This document shows positions 1 to 11,259 of a DNA stretch of 64,000 nt, one piece after another. The notes beneath the pieces are model-generated. The model worked only from the letters and a program-made list of their open reading frames with translations. It had not been told where the DNA came from and ran no database searches. The DNA is taken from NCBI GenBank assembly GCA_021029095.1, contig JAJOHG010000039.1, positions 1-64,000 on the forward strand. Reading direction: 5' to 3'. A program made the translations under genes and the position numbers. Source of the DNA: Phellopilus nigrolimitatus. Lineage: Eukaryota > Basidiomycota > Agaricomycetes > Hymenochaetales > Hymenochaetaceae. Each line of letters starts with the position of its first letter. Within the stretch, counting starts at the first letter, position 1.

Positions 1-1921
1 AAAAGAAAGGAGAGAAAGGAAACATAGGAGAAACGAGACGCACCGCTTCATACTCTTGTTCTTTCCGCGCATCTTCCTCTCCGCGCGCGCCTTCAGCGCC
101 TTTTTCTCCCCAGCAGCCTTCCGCGCCTCCTTCTCTCCTTCCTCCTCACTCCCACCCGCCTCCCTCCTCTTCGCTCCCCTCCTCCCCTTCCTCCTTATCA
201 TCTTGCTCCGCGTACTTGCCCTCGAGACGCAGGCGCTCGACACGCGGGCGGCGTGCGAAGGGCACGTCTGGCGTCCTGCCCTCTCCACCAGGAAGTGTCA
301 CAGCGGGCGGCGGGGCGAGTGCAACCGGGCGCGGGCCCGGTGACCGTGATCAGCTCCGGCGCAATCTGCGTACACATGTCAGAAAATAAATAAAACGAAA
401 GAAGACGAAAACGCACCTTGTCGAGCAGTCCGCGGACCTCGCGCTCGCGGCGCATGCGGCGGTTTTCGTACGGGTCCGCCTCGGCGCTGTCGAAGTGCGC
501 CTCGCCCGCACCGGGCACGAGCAGGCTCGAGACGCCGCGCGCGTGCCCGACGGCGAGCACGTCGGTGAACGGGCAGAAGCGCAGCGAGGTGAGCGGGCGC
601 CCCGCGGGCAGCGGGTGCGTGAGGTACAGCGGGGGCGGCGCGAGCGCGTTCGCCCGCATGGGCGTGTGGTTGTGCGGCGGGTTGTATGTCTGTTGGATTT
701 CCGGTTAGGATTAGAGCCCTCTTAGAATGGGGCATGGGGATAAGGACGTACGCTGACGGACCCGCCTGAGGCGACGGCAAGTACGCCCTTCTGGCTCCAC
801 TCGACCTCGCCGCCTCCGCCGCGAGTAGACCATTCGCGCACGACGCCCCACATGCGGCTGTCCCAGACCTTGACGCGCCCGTCGACGCCGGCGGTGGCGA
901 GGTAGCGGCCGGCGTCGCGCGGGTCCACGGCGGCGCCCGCGAGCGCGCCGAGGTGGGCCTGGAGGCGCACGGCGGGGTGCGCGAGGTTCGGCGTCCAGAG
1001 CGTGACACATCCGTTTTGGTGGCCTAGATAAAGCACGGCGGAGTGCGGGTTCTGCGTCAGGGTCGTGCACGGCCCGAGGGCGGTGCGGTGCGCGGCGACG
1101 AGCTGGCCGGTGGAGGTGTCTTGGTACTTGAGGTGCCCGGCATTTCCGACGGAGGCGAGGAGCCAGTGGTAGGGGAGGAACTCGAGCCGCGTGGGCTCGA
1201 GGTGGTGGGAGAGCTTGTGCAGCTCGACGCCGTTCTGGTCGTAGATGAAGACGTACTTCTTTTGTGCGACGGCGAAGTGGGACTGGTCGTGGAGGTATCT
1301 GCGGTCAGAAATTAAATAAAAAGGCAGGCGAAGGAAATGTGAGGAAACGCACGTCACGTCCCGGCAGGTCTCGCGGAGCTGGAGCTCGGCGTGCACGGTT
1401 CCGGTCTGCCAGTCGAAAGAGGCGACGTGGCCGTTTCTGCCTGCGATGGCGAGGTGGCGGCCGTTGCGCGTGTAGCGGGTGCGGTAGGGCCCGCCGTCGA
1501 GCACCCATTCTCGGCGCTGGCTGGCTGCCTCTGCGCCGACAGCACGGGCGATCTCGGCCTGACCGACGCGCCATGTGCGCTCCATGTCGCCGTCGGCCTC
1601 GAGGCGGCCGGGCTCTGCGCCGACGGCTGTGGTGAGGAGGGCGGCGTCGTCGCGGGCGGCCTTGGTACGGACGGCATGGGCGGCGCGGCGGTCGAGCTCG
1701 AGACGGAGGGATTTGTTGGGGATGTGGGCATGGGACTTGACACCTTTTTTTGGCAGGGGCTCTGAGGGACGGAGGGACCGCGGGAGGGAGGTGGTGGTAT
1801 GGATGGAGGTGGACGTTCGGTCGGGAGCGGGCAGCGACGACGGGCTCGCCTTTTTTGAGGAATCTGGTCTGGAGTGCTTGCGCGGACGCACGGCATCCGC
1901 TTTGGCTATAAGCGAGTCCAT
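1..1921 (-). CDS. UTP7: UTP7/WDR46-type WD40 protein of the small-subunit processome (partial, runs off left edge)
   Basis: Predicted nucleolar WD40 (BING4-type) component of the 90S/SSU processome needed for 18S rRNA processing. Starts at the ATG 1919-1921. Proposed exons: 1353-1921, 752-1298, 417-689, and from 365 leftwards. A Lys/Ser-rich N-terminus is followed by WD repeats (for example GRVKVWDS near the end of exon 2). Exon 3 carries the family signature GAGEAHFDSAEADPYE followed by REREVRGLLDK. The last part contains PFARRPRVERLRL and then a Lys-rich tail with KMRGKNKSMKR, as in the family. Inside this region, phase fits an intron from about 344 down to 280. In the Glu-rich stretch around 150-190 the frame must change once to reach the conserved tail, by an unseen intron or a one-base indel. 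Family identification is strong; the C-terminal model is provisional. Confidence 0.85.
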
Positions 1922-2554
1922 GCTGGCGTCGGGTGTTGAAGCAACTTCGGCGCTTTAGAAAGTGCCGAGCTCGCTGTTCGTCGCGTCGAGGTCAACCGAT
2001 GCAAAATTCAGCACGTCGATCCTTTCACTTCCCGATTTAGCGATTTAGGTACTGCCTCGCAGAAAAGTTGCATCACGTGCTTTTCTGTAAATGACATGAG
2101 AGTAATACGATGTACTTGTTGCAGAAAGCACGCTAAAATGGCACTTTGTAAGGCGCATATCACAGAAACCGCCGAACGGGTTTTTGCGATTTAATTGCAG
2201 CTTGTAGAGAACTTCTTCTCAACCATTTTGTTCTGATTTTTACTTTAAATAGGTAGAACAATTATCCGCAGTCCCGAAAAACGTTGTCTTTGTAATCTAG
2301 CTTTACTGGTTGCATTTCTTATAATATTTTTGGCCACTACGAGCATTTTATAGAGAAGAGACTAGAGTGAATTTACAAAGTTAAAGTACAGCAAAACATT
2401 GTGTCTGTAATGTTCATATGCATATACTGGTGTGCAATACATTTGTGGGCCACTGTATCCAAGATGCCGAGTTTGCCGGATAACAAGGCATAACAACTAC
2501 AAACACGCGATACCACAAGTGACCACTAACATCCGGCTTTGTTTCAGTTTAACA
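1922..2554. other. Intergenic region 5' of UTP7 and of NTPase copy A
   Basis: AT-rich stretch with no gene seen. From about 2465 to 2554 it matches the sequence upstream of NTPase copies B and D (shared block starting CCGAGTTTGCCGG). Just before that, at 2428-2455, it resembles the right end of the inverted-repeat element upstream of copy B (shared GTGTGCAATAC). Confidence 0.5.
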
Positions 2555-4527
2555 ATGGCTTTGAAATCTCTTCGGAATTCTACGCTTGCAGTTCATCTGC
2601 AAGGATCGCGAGATGAAGTGCAAGAGCTTTACGATATCACTTGGCGTAGGCCCTTCGAATCCGTCTTTGAGAAAAGGGAAATTCAACGCAGCGAGGGCAA
2701 CGACAAAGTTACAGACTCGACGCCCGTTCCAAGCCAGTGTCTGGTTTGCAGAGCGCCAATTGGAGACTCGGATGTCAATGGAATACTCGTCCGGAACGAG
2801 TACCTGAAAGCTCTGCAGGACGTGGTTGCCCTTTCAAAAGACCTTAATATGCGTTTTGCGGTCGATGGTGTTGTTGACGATGACGATGACGAGGATGTGG
2901 CTGCGAGCCCATCTGTTACTGGAAGTGGGCGCGATGGATTTGACGGTATGCAAGTGGACAGTGGTGTAGATACTAGCGTGGACCAAACTGCGGATGATGA
3001 AGCAAATGTTGGCAGCGGCTTGTGTCCTGACGATTTACCCCTAAAATTTCTCAATCCTTTTCTCACCGATAACTATGGGAAAAATAATTACAAAGTGACT
3101 AGAGGTGTCGTTGTACTTGGTCATCCAGGGATCGGTATGTCCTGCAATTTTATAATGGAGTGATTTGATAGATAGTATCATTCAGGGAAAAGCCTGTTTT
3201 TGCATTTCATACTTTGCCTTCGCATGCTTGCAGGACAACCAACCATTTTCCAAAGCCGAGCCAAAAATTTCTACATTCTAAACGATGAAGGCGTTTTTAG
3301 GGTTGACTGTCCTACCCAAACCAGCCCTTATGAGTTTCATCAATTTCTTCCGAGGTCGACGTGGTACTTGATCGATTCGAGCATCCATTTGAAAAATATC
3401 CCAGAGACTGCGTTCGAGCTCGGGTTTTTCATTGTTCAAGCCGCATCACCAAGGAAGGATTGTTTGGAGTGGTTAAAGAAATGTCCTAATGCTTCCATGC
3501 ATTTTATGAAGCCCTGGAGTCTTTCCGAGCTCATTGCAGGGTACGCTTCTCTTTAATACCATCGATCGCCTAAATAACACCCTTCAGTCGGATGCTTCAG
3601 AAAAATTCTAAGATGTTGACCGAACGCCAACTCGAAATTTTCTTCGTCAAGTACGGCCCTACAGCTCGGTTTGCATATGCTTGGGCTCCGTTACCCTTGA
3701 AATATGAAAACGAATTAAAATCTGCCATCGGCTCCCTCAGAAGCCTCCAACGGCTCGAGAACATCCTTCAGGATTTTGTGCAGCTCGATCTGAACGACGA
3801 TATATCGCACCAAATCCTCCTCGTCCTCCCCAGCGCTTTCCGTGACGAGTTTTCAATCACGATTCCTTCGAAACATGTTTACGATCTGCTCCGTCAGTCA
3901 CGAGCTTCACAGATTGAACACGCTGCTGCGGTACTTTACAACCTTTTTGTTCGAACCCCATTCGCACGGGCTGCTGCGAGATATATATTGGACGAAGAAT
4001 TCCAAATCTCGCTTCGTAACGGTGGACAATGGTCGATTAAACCTTTGACGCGCTTCAAAGCCGACGAACAAAATGTGACCTGGACAAAGCCATCGTCCGA
4101 GGCGCCATCTACGTGGCTTTGCTTCGGGTTTGAAGGAAAGGTCTTACAGATCTCAAACACGAAGCTTTCAGGAGACCCGCAACCTATCACTACAACCTAC
4201 TTTGTGCATGGGCAGAATCTGGAGCTCAAAGATGGACTTTACTGTCCTTCTGTCAGAAACCAGGGAACGTTCAATTCCTTTATCTACGAGGCTCAGGAGA
4301 AGAGGGCTACTGTGTTTCAGGCGACGGCTGGATCTTCTAGCCGCGCAGTCAAAGAAGAAGGACTGGATTGGTTGGAAAAGCTGGGCGTTAAGACGTTCCG
4401 ATTTGTCGCCGTGGCTCCGCCTGGCAGCGACGTTGGGTTTCTATTTCCCAGAGCCAAGAAGACGAAGCCTGTGGAGGAGAAACATAACGTGCCCGACAAA
4501 TATCTTCTCGTTTTTAACATGGAGTGA
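2555..4527 (+). CDS. Crinkler/RHS-like P-loop NTPase, copy A (intact)
   Basis: Exons 2555-3134, 3186-3540 and 3588-4527 give 624 residues with consistent phases. The N-terminal domain (residues 1-110) is followed by an acidic linker with a run of Asp codons. A Walker A loop GHPGIGKS (about 189-196) spans the first intron. A hydrophobic strand ending in Asp (TWYLIDS, about 253-258) is a candidate Walker B, followed by IVQAASPRK and KPWSLSELIAG. The third exon begins with RMLQKNSKMLTERQL and includes KYGPTAR. This order resembles the NTPase half of fungal and oomycete Crinkler (CRN) / RHS proteins; that link is made from recognition of the motif pattern, not a search. No signal peptide. The role is unknown; CRN relatives are proposed NTPase-nuclease proteins acting on self or foreign cells. 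The most complete of four copies in this window. Confidence 0.75.
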
Positions 4528-4782
4528 TAGATATCATCTCAGTACTTTCGCCGCTACCATTATCTTTATGATTTTGTATTTGTTAAGATTTGCAATGTAT
4601 TTTAGCACTTATATGAACCTGTTTTCTTTTGCCTCGCGATGCTGCAGTTTCTTGTCATTTTGTACTGATACATCTTACAGTCTGCAGGGGAAAAAGGCAG
4701 GGGCAGGTGGATAGGTCGAATGTTTGCTATTCGGAATAGGCAAAAAAAAGTAAATCAGTTACGCTTACTGTAGTACATAACC
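4528..4782. other. 3' flank of NTPase copy A
   Basis: Matches the flank after copy B up to about 4745 (ending near GGCAAAAA), so the duplicated unit extended roughly 200 bp past the stop codon. The similarity to copy B then stops and the WDR59-derived block begins about 40 bp later. Confidence 0.6.
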
Positions 4783-5667
4783 AGTCCATAACATTTGTCG
4801 AGAAAGAAAATCAAGCTACGATCCCATCCTTGCACTCGCATCCACACCCTGAAGGACAGCCTCGGAAAGACGAGAGACGGCTTTCGAAAGTTGTAGAGGC
4901 GATTGGAAGAGCCTCGGCACACCGTCAGTTTGCGATGATATCGCAGGCGTGGCAGACAAGTCTTGAGGTACAGCTTTTACTAGACGAGGAGGAGACTGGA
5001 AGATACAGACAAGTTGGCCTACGAAAGCGATCAAGTTTCATGATACAAATAGGGCAGGCAAACGGCCTACCATCAGGGCCAAAAACACCCTGCGACGACC
5101 TTGGCTCCGCAAGATTGGGGTGGTCGCGAATCAGAGACGCAGGAAAATCTTTGCTTTTGTTCGTGTCCATCGGCTCATCCTCGTCAGAAGTGCCAGAGTC
5201 AATATTTGGCTTTTGACCGCGTTGGCCGCCGTCTGAAAATAAGAGAAACCTCAAACATGCTTCAAGACAAGGTCTCTGAGATTCGCGAATGTCTTTTGAG
5301 TCCCTTCTTCATGTGAGCACGTATTTTGACAGAGATCAAAGGACTGCGCTCGAGAAAACCTCACTCGTCTAGGAAAGAGGTCGCGCTTTCGAAGTCGTCT
5401 GTTCTCTTCTGCCTATGCTTCTTTCTTCAGCACTCGGTGGGCGCGACTCGGACGCGAGCCTACACTTTCAGTAAGGAAATTCGACAAAATTGCAGGACCC
5501 ATCCTGGGTCTTCCACCCGTGATTCATGACAAGACGCCCGAGCTGCCGATCCATGATGCGGGTTTGTTGGTAGAGTAGCACGGACTCCATCTAATATAAA
5601 AGGATGGCCTCCTGGTGCGGACAACGCAGGGATGTTCCCTGTCCCTAAAGGCGGCGAACGAAAGGGC
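4783..5667 (-). pseudogene. Truncated duplicate of the WDR59 gene (pseudogene)
   Basis: This stretch is a near-identical but shortened copy of parts of the WDR59 gene that lies intact at 23619-28245, in the same orientation. Block 4783-4856 corresponds to 23591-23663 (last codons and 3' flank). Block about 4871-5349 corresponds to about 25281-25764 (RWD-domain region). Block about 5351-5519 corresponds to about 26052-26236. The rest up to 5667 corresponds to about 26340-26489. Between blocks, 1.6 kb, about 290 bp and about 100 bp of the parent are missing, and these losses remove coding sequence. A parent intron (around 5230) is retained, so this is a DNA-level duplicate and not a retrocopy. 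It has no WD40 start and no continuous frame, so it is not expected to make WDR59. Confidence 0.85.
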
Positions 5668-5885
5668 GAAGAGTTTTCTGACTCACCTGTACATTTTTGT
5701 GCATGAAAATATCTCAAGCGATACTGGCTCGAAGTTGGTTTTTATTTCGAGAACTCGAAAGGAATGAGAAAAACGGACGGGAAAAATGAGTTCTTAGCTG
5801 GAAGTCTCATCGAGTGGTGTGGATGACTGTACATGTCTGAGCATGTCTGAGCAGCTCCTCCGTAAGCTCAGCTTCGTCCACCACT

Positions 5886-6560
5886 ATGCCTCTCGCGCCC
5901 CCGCTCAACTTCTCCAAATGGCTCGCCGACAACGGCGACAGGCTCCAGCCCCCCGTCAACAACTTCTGCCTCTACTCCGGCTCTGACTTCATCGTCATGG
6001 CCGTCGGCGGGCCCAACCAACGCAACGACTACCACGTCAACGAGACAGAGGTGCGCCCTCGCTCCAGTCCCTTTCCGGCGCCGTTGCGAGCCCCTCCACC
6101 AGGAGTGGTTCTACCAGCACAAGGGAGCCATGCTCCTCCGTGTCGTCGACGGTGACTTGTTCAGGGACATCCACATCGCAGAGGGCGAGATGTTCCTCCT
6201 TCCTGGTCCGTCCCCTCTTCCCTTTCCTATTCAATCCAGACTGACCTCGACCCCAGGAAACACCCCACACAACCCCGTGCGCTTCGCAGACACCGTCGGA
6301 CTCGTTATCGAGCGCGTCCGCCCAGACATTGCCATTGGTGCACCTCTTCCTAAATTCTGCTTATAAGTGACTAATCGCCCACAGACCGTCTGCGCTGGTA
6401 CTGTCGCTCCGACACCCACACAACCCCGACGGTCATCCGCGAGGATGCTTTCCACGTCACGGACCTCGGCTCTCAGCTCAAGCCCCTCATCCACGCCTGG
6501 ATGACGGACGAGAGCCTCAGGAAATGCGGTGTGTGCGGGACGGTCGCGGAGCCGAAGTGA
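5886..6560 (+). CDS. BNA1: 3-hydroxyanthranilate 3,4-dioxygenase
   Basis: Exons 5886-6050, 6103-6205, 6257-6337 and 6385-6560 give 174 residues. The enzyme opens 3-hydroxyanthranilate to 2-amino-3-carboxymuconate semialdehyde, which cyclises to quinolinate in de novo NAD synthesis. It is a small cytosolic cupin using Fe(II). The metal-binding set is visible: the His of DYHVNE, the Glu that follows, and the His of TPHNP. The Arg-rich strand after it ([10 protein letters not shown]) is also typical. The C-terminus ends [20 protein letters not shown], keeping a CxxC pair from the ancestral second metal site. Length and start match the eukaryotic family (about 170-190 residues). Three introns of 46-52 nt all have GT-AG ends. 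Confidence 0.95.
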
Positions 6561-6814
6561 TAAATCTGTACGCAGCGGGTGTATGCGCTATTTCTTTAAT
6601 AAACAGGTTTGGAAAGGGTTAATAAATAACGCAGAAGAGATGTTGTACTTGTTTTTTTGTATGTTCGTAAGTACGTGTACATGTACGCCGGCATGTAATA
6701 TTGAATTCGTGAGGTCTTTTCTCTGTCCAGATGTTTTGCTAGACAATCGTTACATAAGCAAGAATTTCTCGTCGATCATCGCTCGACTGCGAGTCTACTG
6801 AGGCACATACACTC
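6561..6814. other. Intergenic, 3' of BNA1 and 5' of PUF6
   Basis: Short AT-richer spacer containing AATAAA-like runs at about 6598 and 6620, which could serve BNA1 polyadenylation. No other feature is seen. Confidence 0.4.
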
Positions 6815-9371
6815 ATGGCAGTAGCAGCCTCAGCAAAACACACCAAGAAACGTGCCGCACCCGCAGCGACGGCGGTCGCTGCCGCGCATTCCCAGACAGA
6901 TGGTGACGGGCCCGCGCGCAAGAAGCTTAAGTCGCACTCGGACAAGCCCAAGTCTGCGAGGAAAAACGCCCCCGCCCCCGCCCTGAGGGAGGACAGGAAA
7001 AGAGTAACGAGGAAGATGCCTGTTACGAGTACCCGGATTGCGTACGTGGATGAGGAAGATGAGGATGAGGACGGTGGGGATGAGTGGGAAGATATGGAGG
7101 GGGAGGGGGAGGGATTGGGAGAGGAGGACGGATACGAAGATGAGGACGAGGAGATGGACGTCGTGGAGGACAAGAGCGGCGGCGCCCCTCAAAAGGATCC
7201 TAAAAGTCCGCCCCTTTTTTCAATTAAATCGACAAATAAAGAAGCTGACGCTGCTGCCTAGGCACGCGGGAGGCGCACAAGGCACAAAAAGCGCTGCAGA
7301 ACGAGCGGCGCGCGGCCAAGACGCACGCCGCGCTGCTCGCAGAGGCGAAGGCGCTCTGGGCGCAGGTACGCAGGAAGGACGTGCCCCGCGCCGAGCGCAC
7401 AAAGCTCATCACGGAGCTCATGCGCGTCGTCCGCGGGAAGGTCCAGGACGTCGTGTTCAAGCACGACGCGAGCCGCATCGTGCAGACGCTCGTGAAGTAC
7501 GGCAGCCAGGCGGAGAGGGACGAGGTCGCAGGCGAACTGAAGGGGCGGTTCAAGGAGCTCGCGCAGAGCCGGTACTCGAAGGTGTGTGTCCGCTCCGCCA
7601 GAAGGAGACGTCCTACATAAGACTAATCGTATTTTCGCCGCACGGACAGTTTCTCGTGACGAAGCTCATCCGCAGCTGCCCCGCGCACCGCGCGGCGCTC
7701 CTGCTCGAGTTCCGCGGGGCCGTCGTGCGCCTGCTGCTGCATCGCGAGGCGGGCGCGGTGCTCGCGGACGCATACGAGCTGCACGCGAACGCGTTCGAGC
7801 GTGCTCTCCTCCTGCACGACTTCTACGGGCGTGAGGCCGCGCTCTTCGCTGCGCCCGCGCTTGCGGGGGGCGCCGCCGCCCGCGCGGACGAGCGCGAGAA
7901 GGCGCAGCTGAAGAAAGGCCTCGCGGGCGTGCTGGAGGGCGCGGACGCGGAGAGGCGCCGGCGCATCCTTGCGGCGGTGAAGGAGAACGTGGAGCTCGTG
8001 TGCGGCGGACTTGTTTTCTTCTTGCGGTGTGGTTTTTATTTATGTTTTTATCGTCTGCAGGTTGAATAACCCGGAGAAGGGCGCGATCTCGCATGCGATA
8101 TTCCACCGCGTGCTGTGGGAGTACCTCGTGGAGGTTAACGCGCTCGATGATGAGGCGCTGCAGGAGAAGCTCCGCCATGAGCTCTTTGAGGCGTAAGCTA
8201 TCTTATAACCGAGCGTTCGTTTTTTGTTTCTAATACGGATAATGGACTAGGTGCCAGGAAGTGCTCGCCGAGATGGTGCACACAAAAGACGGGAGCCGCG
8301 TCGTGCGGGAGTTCATTGCGCAGGGCTCGGCAAAAGTGCGTTCTATGTTGAGGGAAAGGATATGCATCGTTTCTAATTTCAGTATTCTAGGATCGAAAAC
8401 AGGTTGTGAAGGTGCTCAAGCCGCACATAGAACGGATATGCAAGGACGAGGAGGCACAGCTCGTCCTGTTCACCGCACTGGACGTGATCGAGTGCGTTCA
8501 TCTATCTTATTCTATCCGACCCGCTGCCTGACCCGACCCGACCGTGACAGCGACACCAAGCTCACGGCAAAAGCGCTCGTAGCGGAGGTCACATCGCGCG
8601 CGGGCGAGCTGTACGCGTCGCCGCAGGGCCGGCGCGCGCTGTTGTACCTGCTCATCCCGCGCGTGCCGCGCCACTTCACGCCCGCGCTGGGCGCGCGCCT
8701 CGCGGAGACGGACGCCGCGCGCGCTCGCACGAGCAAGAAGGACGCAACGCTGCGCACGAACGAGCTCCGCGCGGCCGCGAGCGCCCCGCTTGTCGCTCTA
8801 TTAGAGGACCCCGCGCGCGCGGAGGCACTCGTGCGCGACCCCGGGGGCAGCCTGCTCGTCGTGGAGGTAATGCTGTACGCGGAGGGTGGTGCGTTTTTTT
8901 TTCTTCCTCCGGCCAGCACGGTTTTTTCTGACGTGGGAGACACGCACAGACAAGGCGGGGGCGACGGCGGCGCTCCTCGGGCTGCTCGACGCTCCGTACC
9001 CCGCTCCGGCGGGCGCGCCGCCGCACGTACTTGACGTGCCGCACGCGAGCCGCGCGTACAAGACGCTGCTGCAGGGCGGGCATTTTTCGCAGCAGGCGCG
9101 CGTGATCGAGCGCGCGCCGGCGTCCGCGCACAACGCGGCGGGCTTTGCGCGCGCGTGGCTTGCGCGCGTGGGTGAGGCACGCACGCGCGCGGTTGGTCAG
9201 GCGGGCGGCGCATTTGTGGTTGGGGCGCTTGCGGAGCGCGTTAGGGAGGAGGGGACGGCCGAGGAGAGGGGAGAGCTGAGGGGCTGGTTTGGGGACGAGT
9301 GGAGGAGGGCGGTAGAGGAGGGCGAGGTGAAGGGGAAGAAGGTGCTGTTGGATGCGTTGGATGCGCTGTAG
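6815..9371 (+). CDS. PUF6: PUF6-type nucleolar Pumilio-repeat protein
   Basis: Eight exons: 6815-7205, 7262-7581, 7650-7999, 8061-8192, 8251-8335, 8391-8491, 8551-8885 and 8950-9371, giving 711 residues with all phases consistent. A basic then strongly acidic N-terminal tail (Asp/Glu-rich, residues about 75-125) precedes atypical Pumilio helical repeats. Recognisable repeat segments are VFKHDASRIVQTLVKYG, SRYSKFLVTKLIRSC and KDGSRVVREFIAQGSAKD. The C-terminal part fits the CPL domain of Puf6/PUM3, with GGSLLVVEVMLYAE and HASRAYKTLLQGGHFS. Yeast Puf6 acts in 60S ribosome assembly and in repression of ASH1 mRNA; a nucleolar ribosome-biogenesis role is the safer transfer. GC-rich with many Ala and Arg codons. 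Confidence 0.9.
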
Positions 9372-9489
9372 CGGGTTTCTCGCTTTTGAGTGCTTTTTTC
9401 GATCGTATGAGGGGTTCTCTCGTCCGATGCCTATTTTCTCATTGTATGCTTTGATTTGTGCTACACATGTGCAATGTTACATCCATATT

Positions 9490-10265
9490 TCAAGCAGTTA
9501 TAGACTTGTTTTTCCCGGGGAGGACACCGCGGAGGGCCCTGGCGACCCCGCCTCCTGCGCCGGCGCCCACGCGCTTCTCGCTCGCGACCTTGGACTCGAT
9601 AAGCGCCGCAGCGAAGAGGATGTGCGCCTCGAGCCCGGGGACGCGCTGCCCGGCGGGCAGCATCTCGACGACGGGGTTGCGCTTATAGTTGTAGATGACG
9701 GCGACGCGCTCTGCGCCGGGCGTCGTGCGGACCTGGCGGGGCGGGGCTGGGGTCAGATGTTTTGGCTTTTTTTGAGAAGAAAGGGGACACGCACGAGCGC
9801 GTAGAAGATCTCCTGCACCCACTCGTACGTCTGCCCGTCATGCGTCAGGACGGGCCCGCTGCGTTCCGCTCAGCCGTCCGGGCAACAAAAGATAGGACTG
9901 GAGGGCACGCACGTGTTCCCGGGGGTGTTACGCGCGACGAAGCGCGTCGCCTTGACGGGGTGCTCCGCGTCGCCGTAGAAAACACGGCCGCGCTCGACGC
10001 GCGCAAGGTCAGCGCCTGTGGCAGCGTCCGCGAGCGACATCTGGCCCGGGCCGGCGCTGGAGAGGCGGAAGCGCGTGCGCCCGGTGCGGTCGCGCACGTC
10101 GGCGCCGCGGGGGATGGCGGCGCCGGCGGCAGAGAAGTAGAGCACGCTGTCGGAGGCGGGGTCGGGGAGCGGCGGGCCGAGCGAGCTGGAGGCTTGCCCC
10201 GGGGGCGGGACGCCGTAGCGCACGCTAGGGAGGGTGTAGGTGGGCGGGGGTGTTGTCGCTGCCAT
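9490..10265 (-). CDS. DUF6593-family protein
   Basis: Exons (minus) 9913-10265, 9795-9858 and 9490-9732 give 219 residues; phases agree. The start is the ATG at 10263-10265. The N-terminus is Pro/Ser-rich. The middle has RTRFRLSSAG, then LTHDGQTYEWVQEIFYAL, then PGAERVAVIYNYKRN, the pattern of the DUF6593 domain, which is abundant and expanded in Agaricomycetes and has no known biochemical role. No signal peptide or membrane segment. Convergent with PUF6, with only about 120 bp between the stop codons. Family assignment is from recognition of the domain pattern. Confidence 0.75.
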
Positions 10266-10744
10266 TGATGGTGGGCGGCCTGGGGTTCAGAAAGGACGTG
10301 AGGTATATGCTGACTCGGATGGGGAAAAGCGGAAAAACATACGTGCACAACATAGCCATCATCAGGTAATTGGACCACATGGTCGTGATTAGTAAATCGC
10401 TCGTCCGCGGCGGGTCGTCGACGTCGTTGCCGCCGTCGTCGCCGCCGCCGTGCTTACAATGAGCTGGCGCTTTCTGTGCTGCAACGCACTGGGTTGGCAT
10501 GGATGATGACGCTGCAGTGCATGTGGGGTACGCGCTCGGTGTGCGTGAGCCGTTTCAGAATTGTCGAGGGTCAAGTGCGCGCTTCATGTCGTCCTAGTCT
10601 TTGGCACTCAACGCAATGCCTGCGATTTGAACCGCACGACGTTGCCAATTGACTTGACGAGTCTAGCGAGCGCGAGCTGCGTGGGTAGAGGATCATTTGT
10701 CTAGATTCTCCTATGTGTAAACTTTTTTTCTCGTGATTTTGTTG
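10266..10744. other. Intergenic region upstream of the DUF6593 gene
   Basis: Holds the likely promoter and 5' leader of the minus-strand DUF6593 gene. A possible 5'-leader intron lies at about 10281-10340 (minus-strand GT...CAG just before the ATG). Open frames here are short and unlike known proteins. Confidence 0.4.
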
Positions 10745-11107
10745 AAGTGGGAGTAGAAAGTCTACGGCCCGCACATCTAAGAAAATGCTGAACGGGATGT
10801 CTAACTGTGAAAAACTTCTTTTCGGGCATATATGATAGAAATACAACATATACACGGTCAATTCGAGGTTGTACCGTTTGCTTTCCATTTCTGTCACGTG
10901 AGCTAGGTTGTAGGCCTGGCCACATTTTCCAGCTCGGTTGCAGATCCGATGAAGGCCTCATGCAGATACTACATAATATAGAATGTATTTTAAAGCGACT
11001 TGAGCTGGAGGTGTGCCGTAGGCAGTGGTGAATGACAACGGAGGAAACGTATGTGTGCGGGACGCGGACGGGAACCATCTTCCTTATTAAGGGGGGCCGT
11101 AGACTAC
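10745..11107 (-). mobile_element. Short non-coding TIR element (MITE-like), copy 1, ends eroded
   Basis: Left end GAGTAGAAAGTCTACGGCC and right end GGCCGTAGACT are inverted copies of each other. The whole block matches the element at 61930-62364 in reverse orientation. Shared internal landmarks include ACCGTTTGCTTTCC, GTCACGTGA and AATGACAACGGAGGA. No coding capacity. The outermost bases seen in the other copy are changed or missing here, so this is the older copy. Confidence 0.8.
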
Positions 11108-11259
11108 GGACAGGCCGTCAAAGGGAAGGCGTGTCGGCGCGCGTCAAAACTGTGGATCTCACCGCTCATGCGTGATAAAAAGTCTCAACTCGCCAAAGAA
11201 AAACCTCATAATCACTGTGGTTCTTGTTTATTTGTTCCGCAGCCAAGCCGCAGGAGCCA
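11108..11259. other. Spacer between two repeat elements
   Basis: No gene or known motif seen. Confidence 0.4.

Noticed and set aside
198..1008. Overlapping long minus and plus frames over UTP7 exons
   Set aside because: Alternate frames of GC-rich coding DNA; they lack WD40 motifs and conflict with the spliced model.
7038..8069. 343-codon plus frame over PUF6
   Set aside because: Reads through introns and is out of frame with the Pumilio repeats for its first half; only its later part coincides with exon 3.
10225..10500. Minus-strand frame just upstream of the DUF6593 ATG
   Set aside because: Composition and lack of motifs suggest 5' leader or intron sequence.
10560..10640. Minus-strand GGTTCAAATCG resembling a tRNA T-loop
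   Set aside because: No matching acceptor stem, D-arm or anticodon arm could be folded around it.
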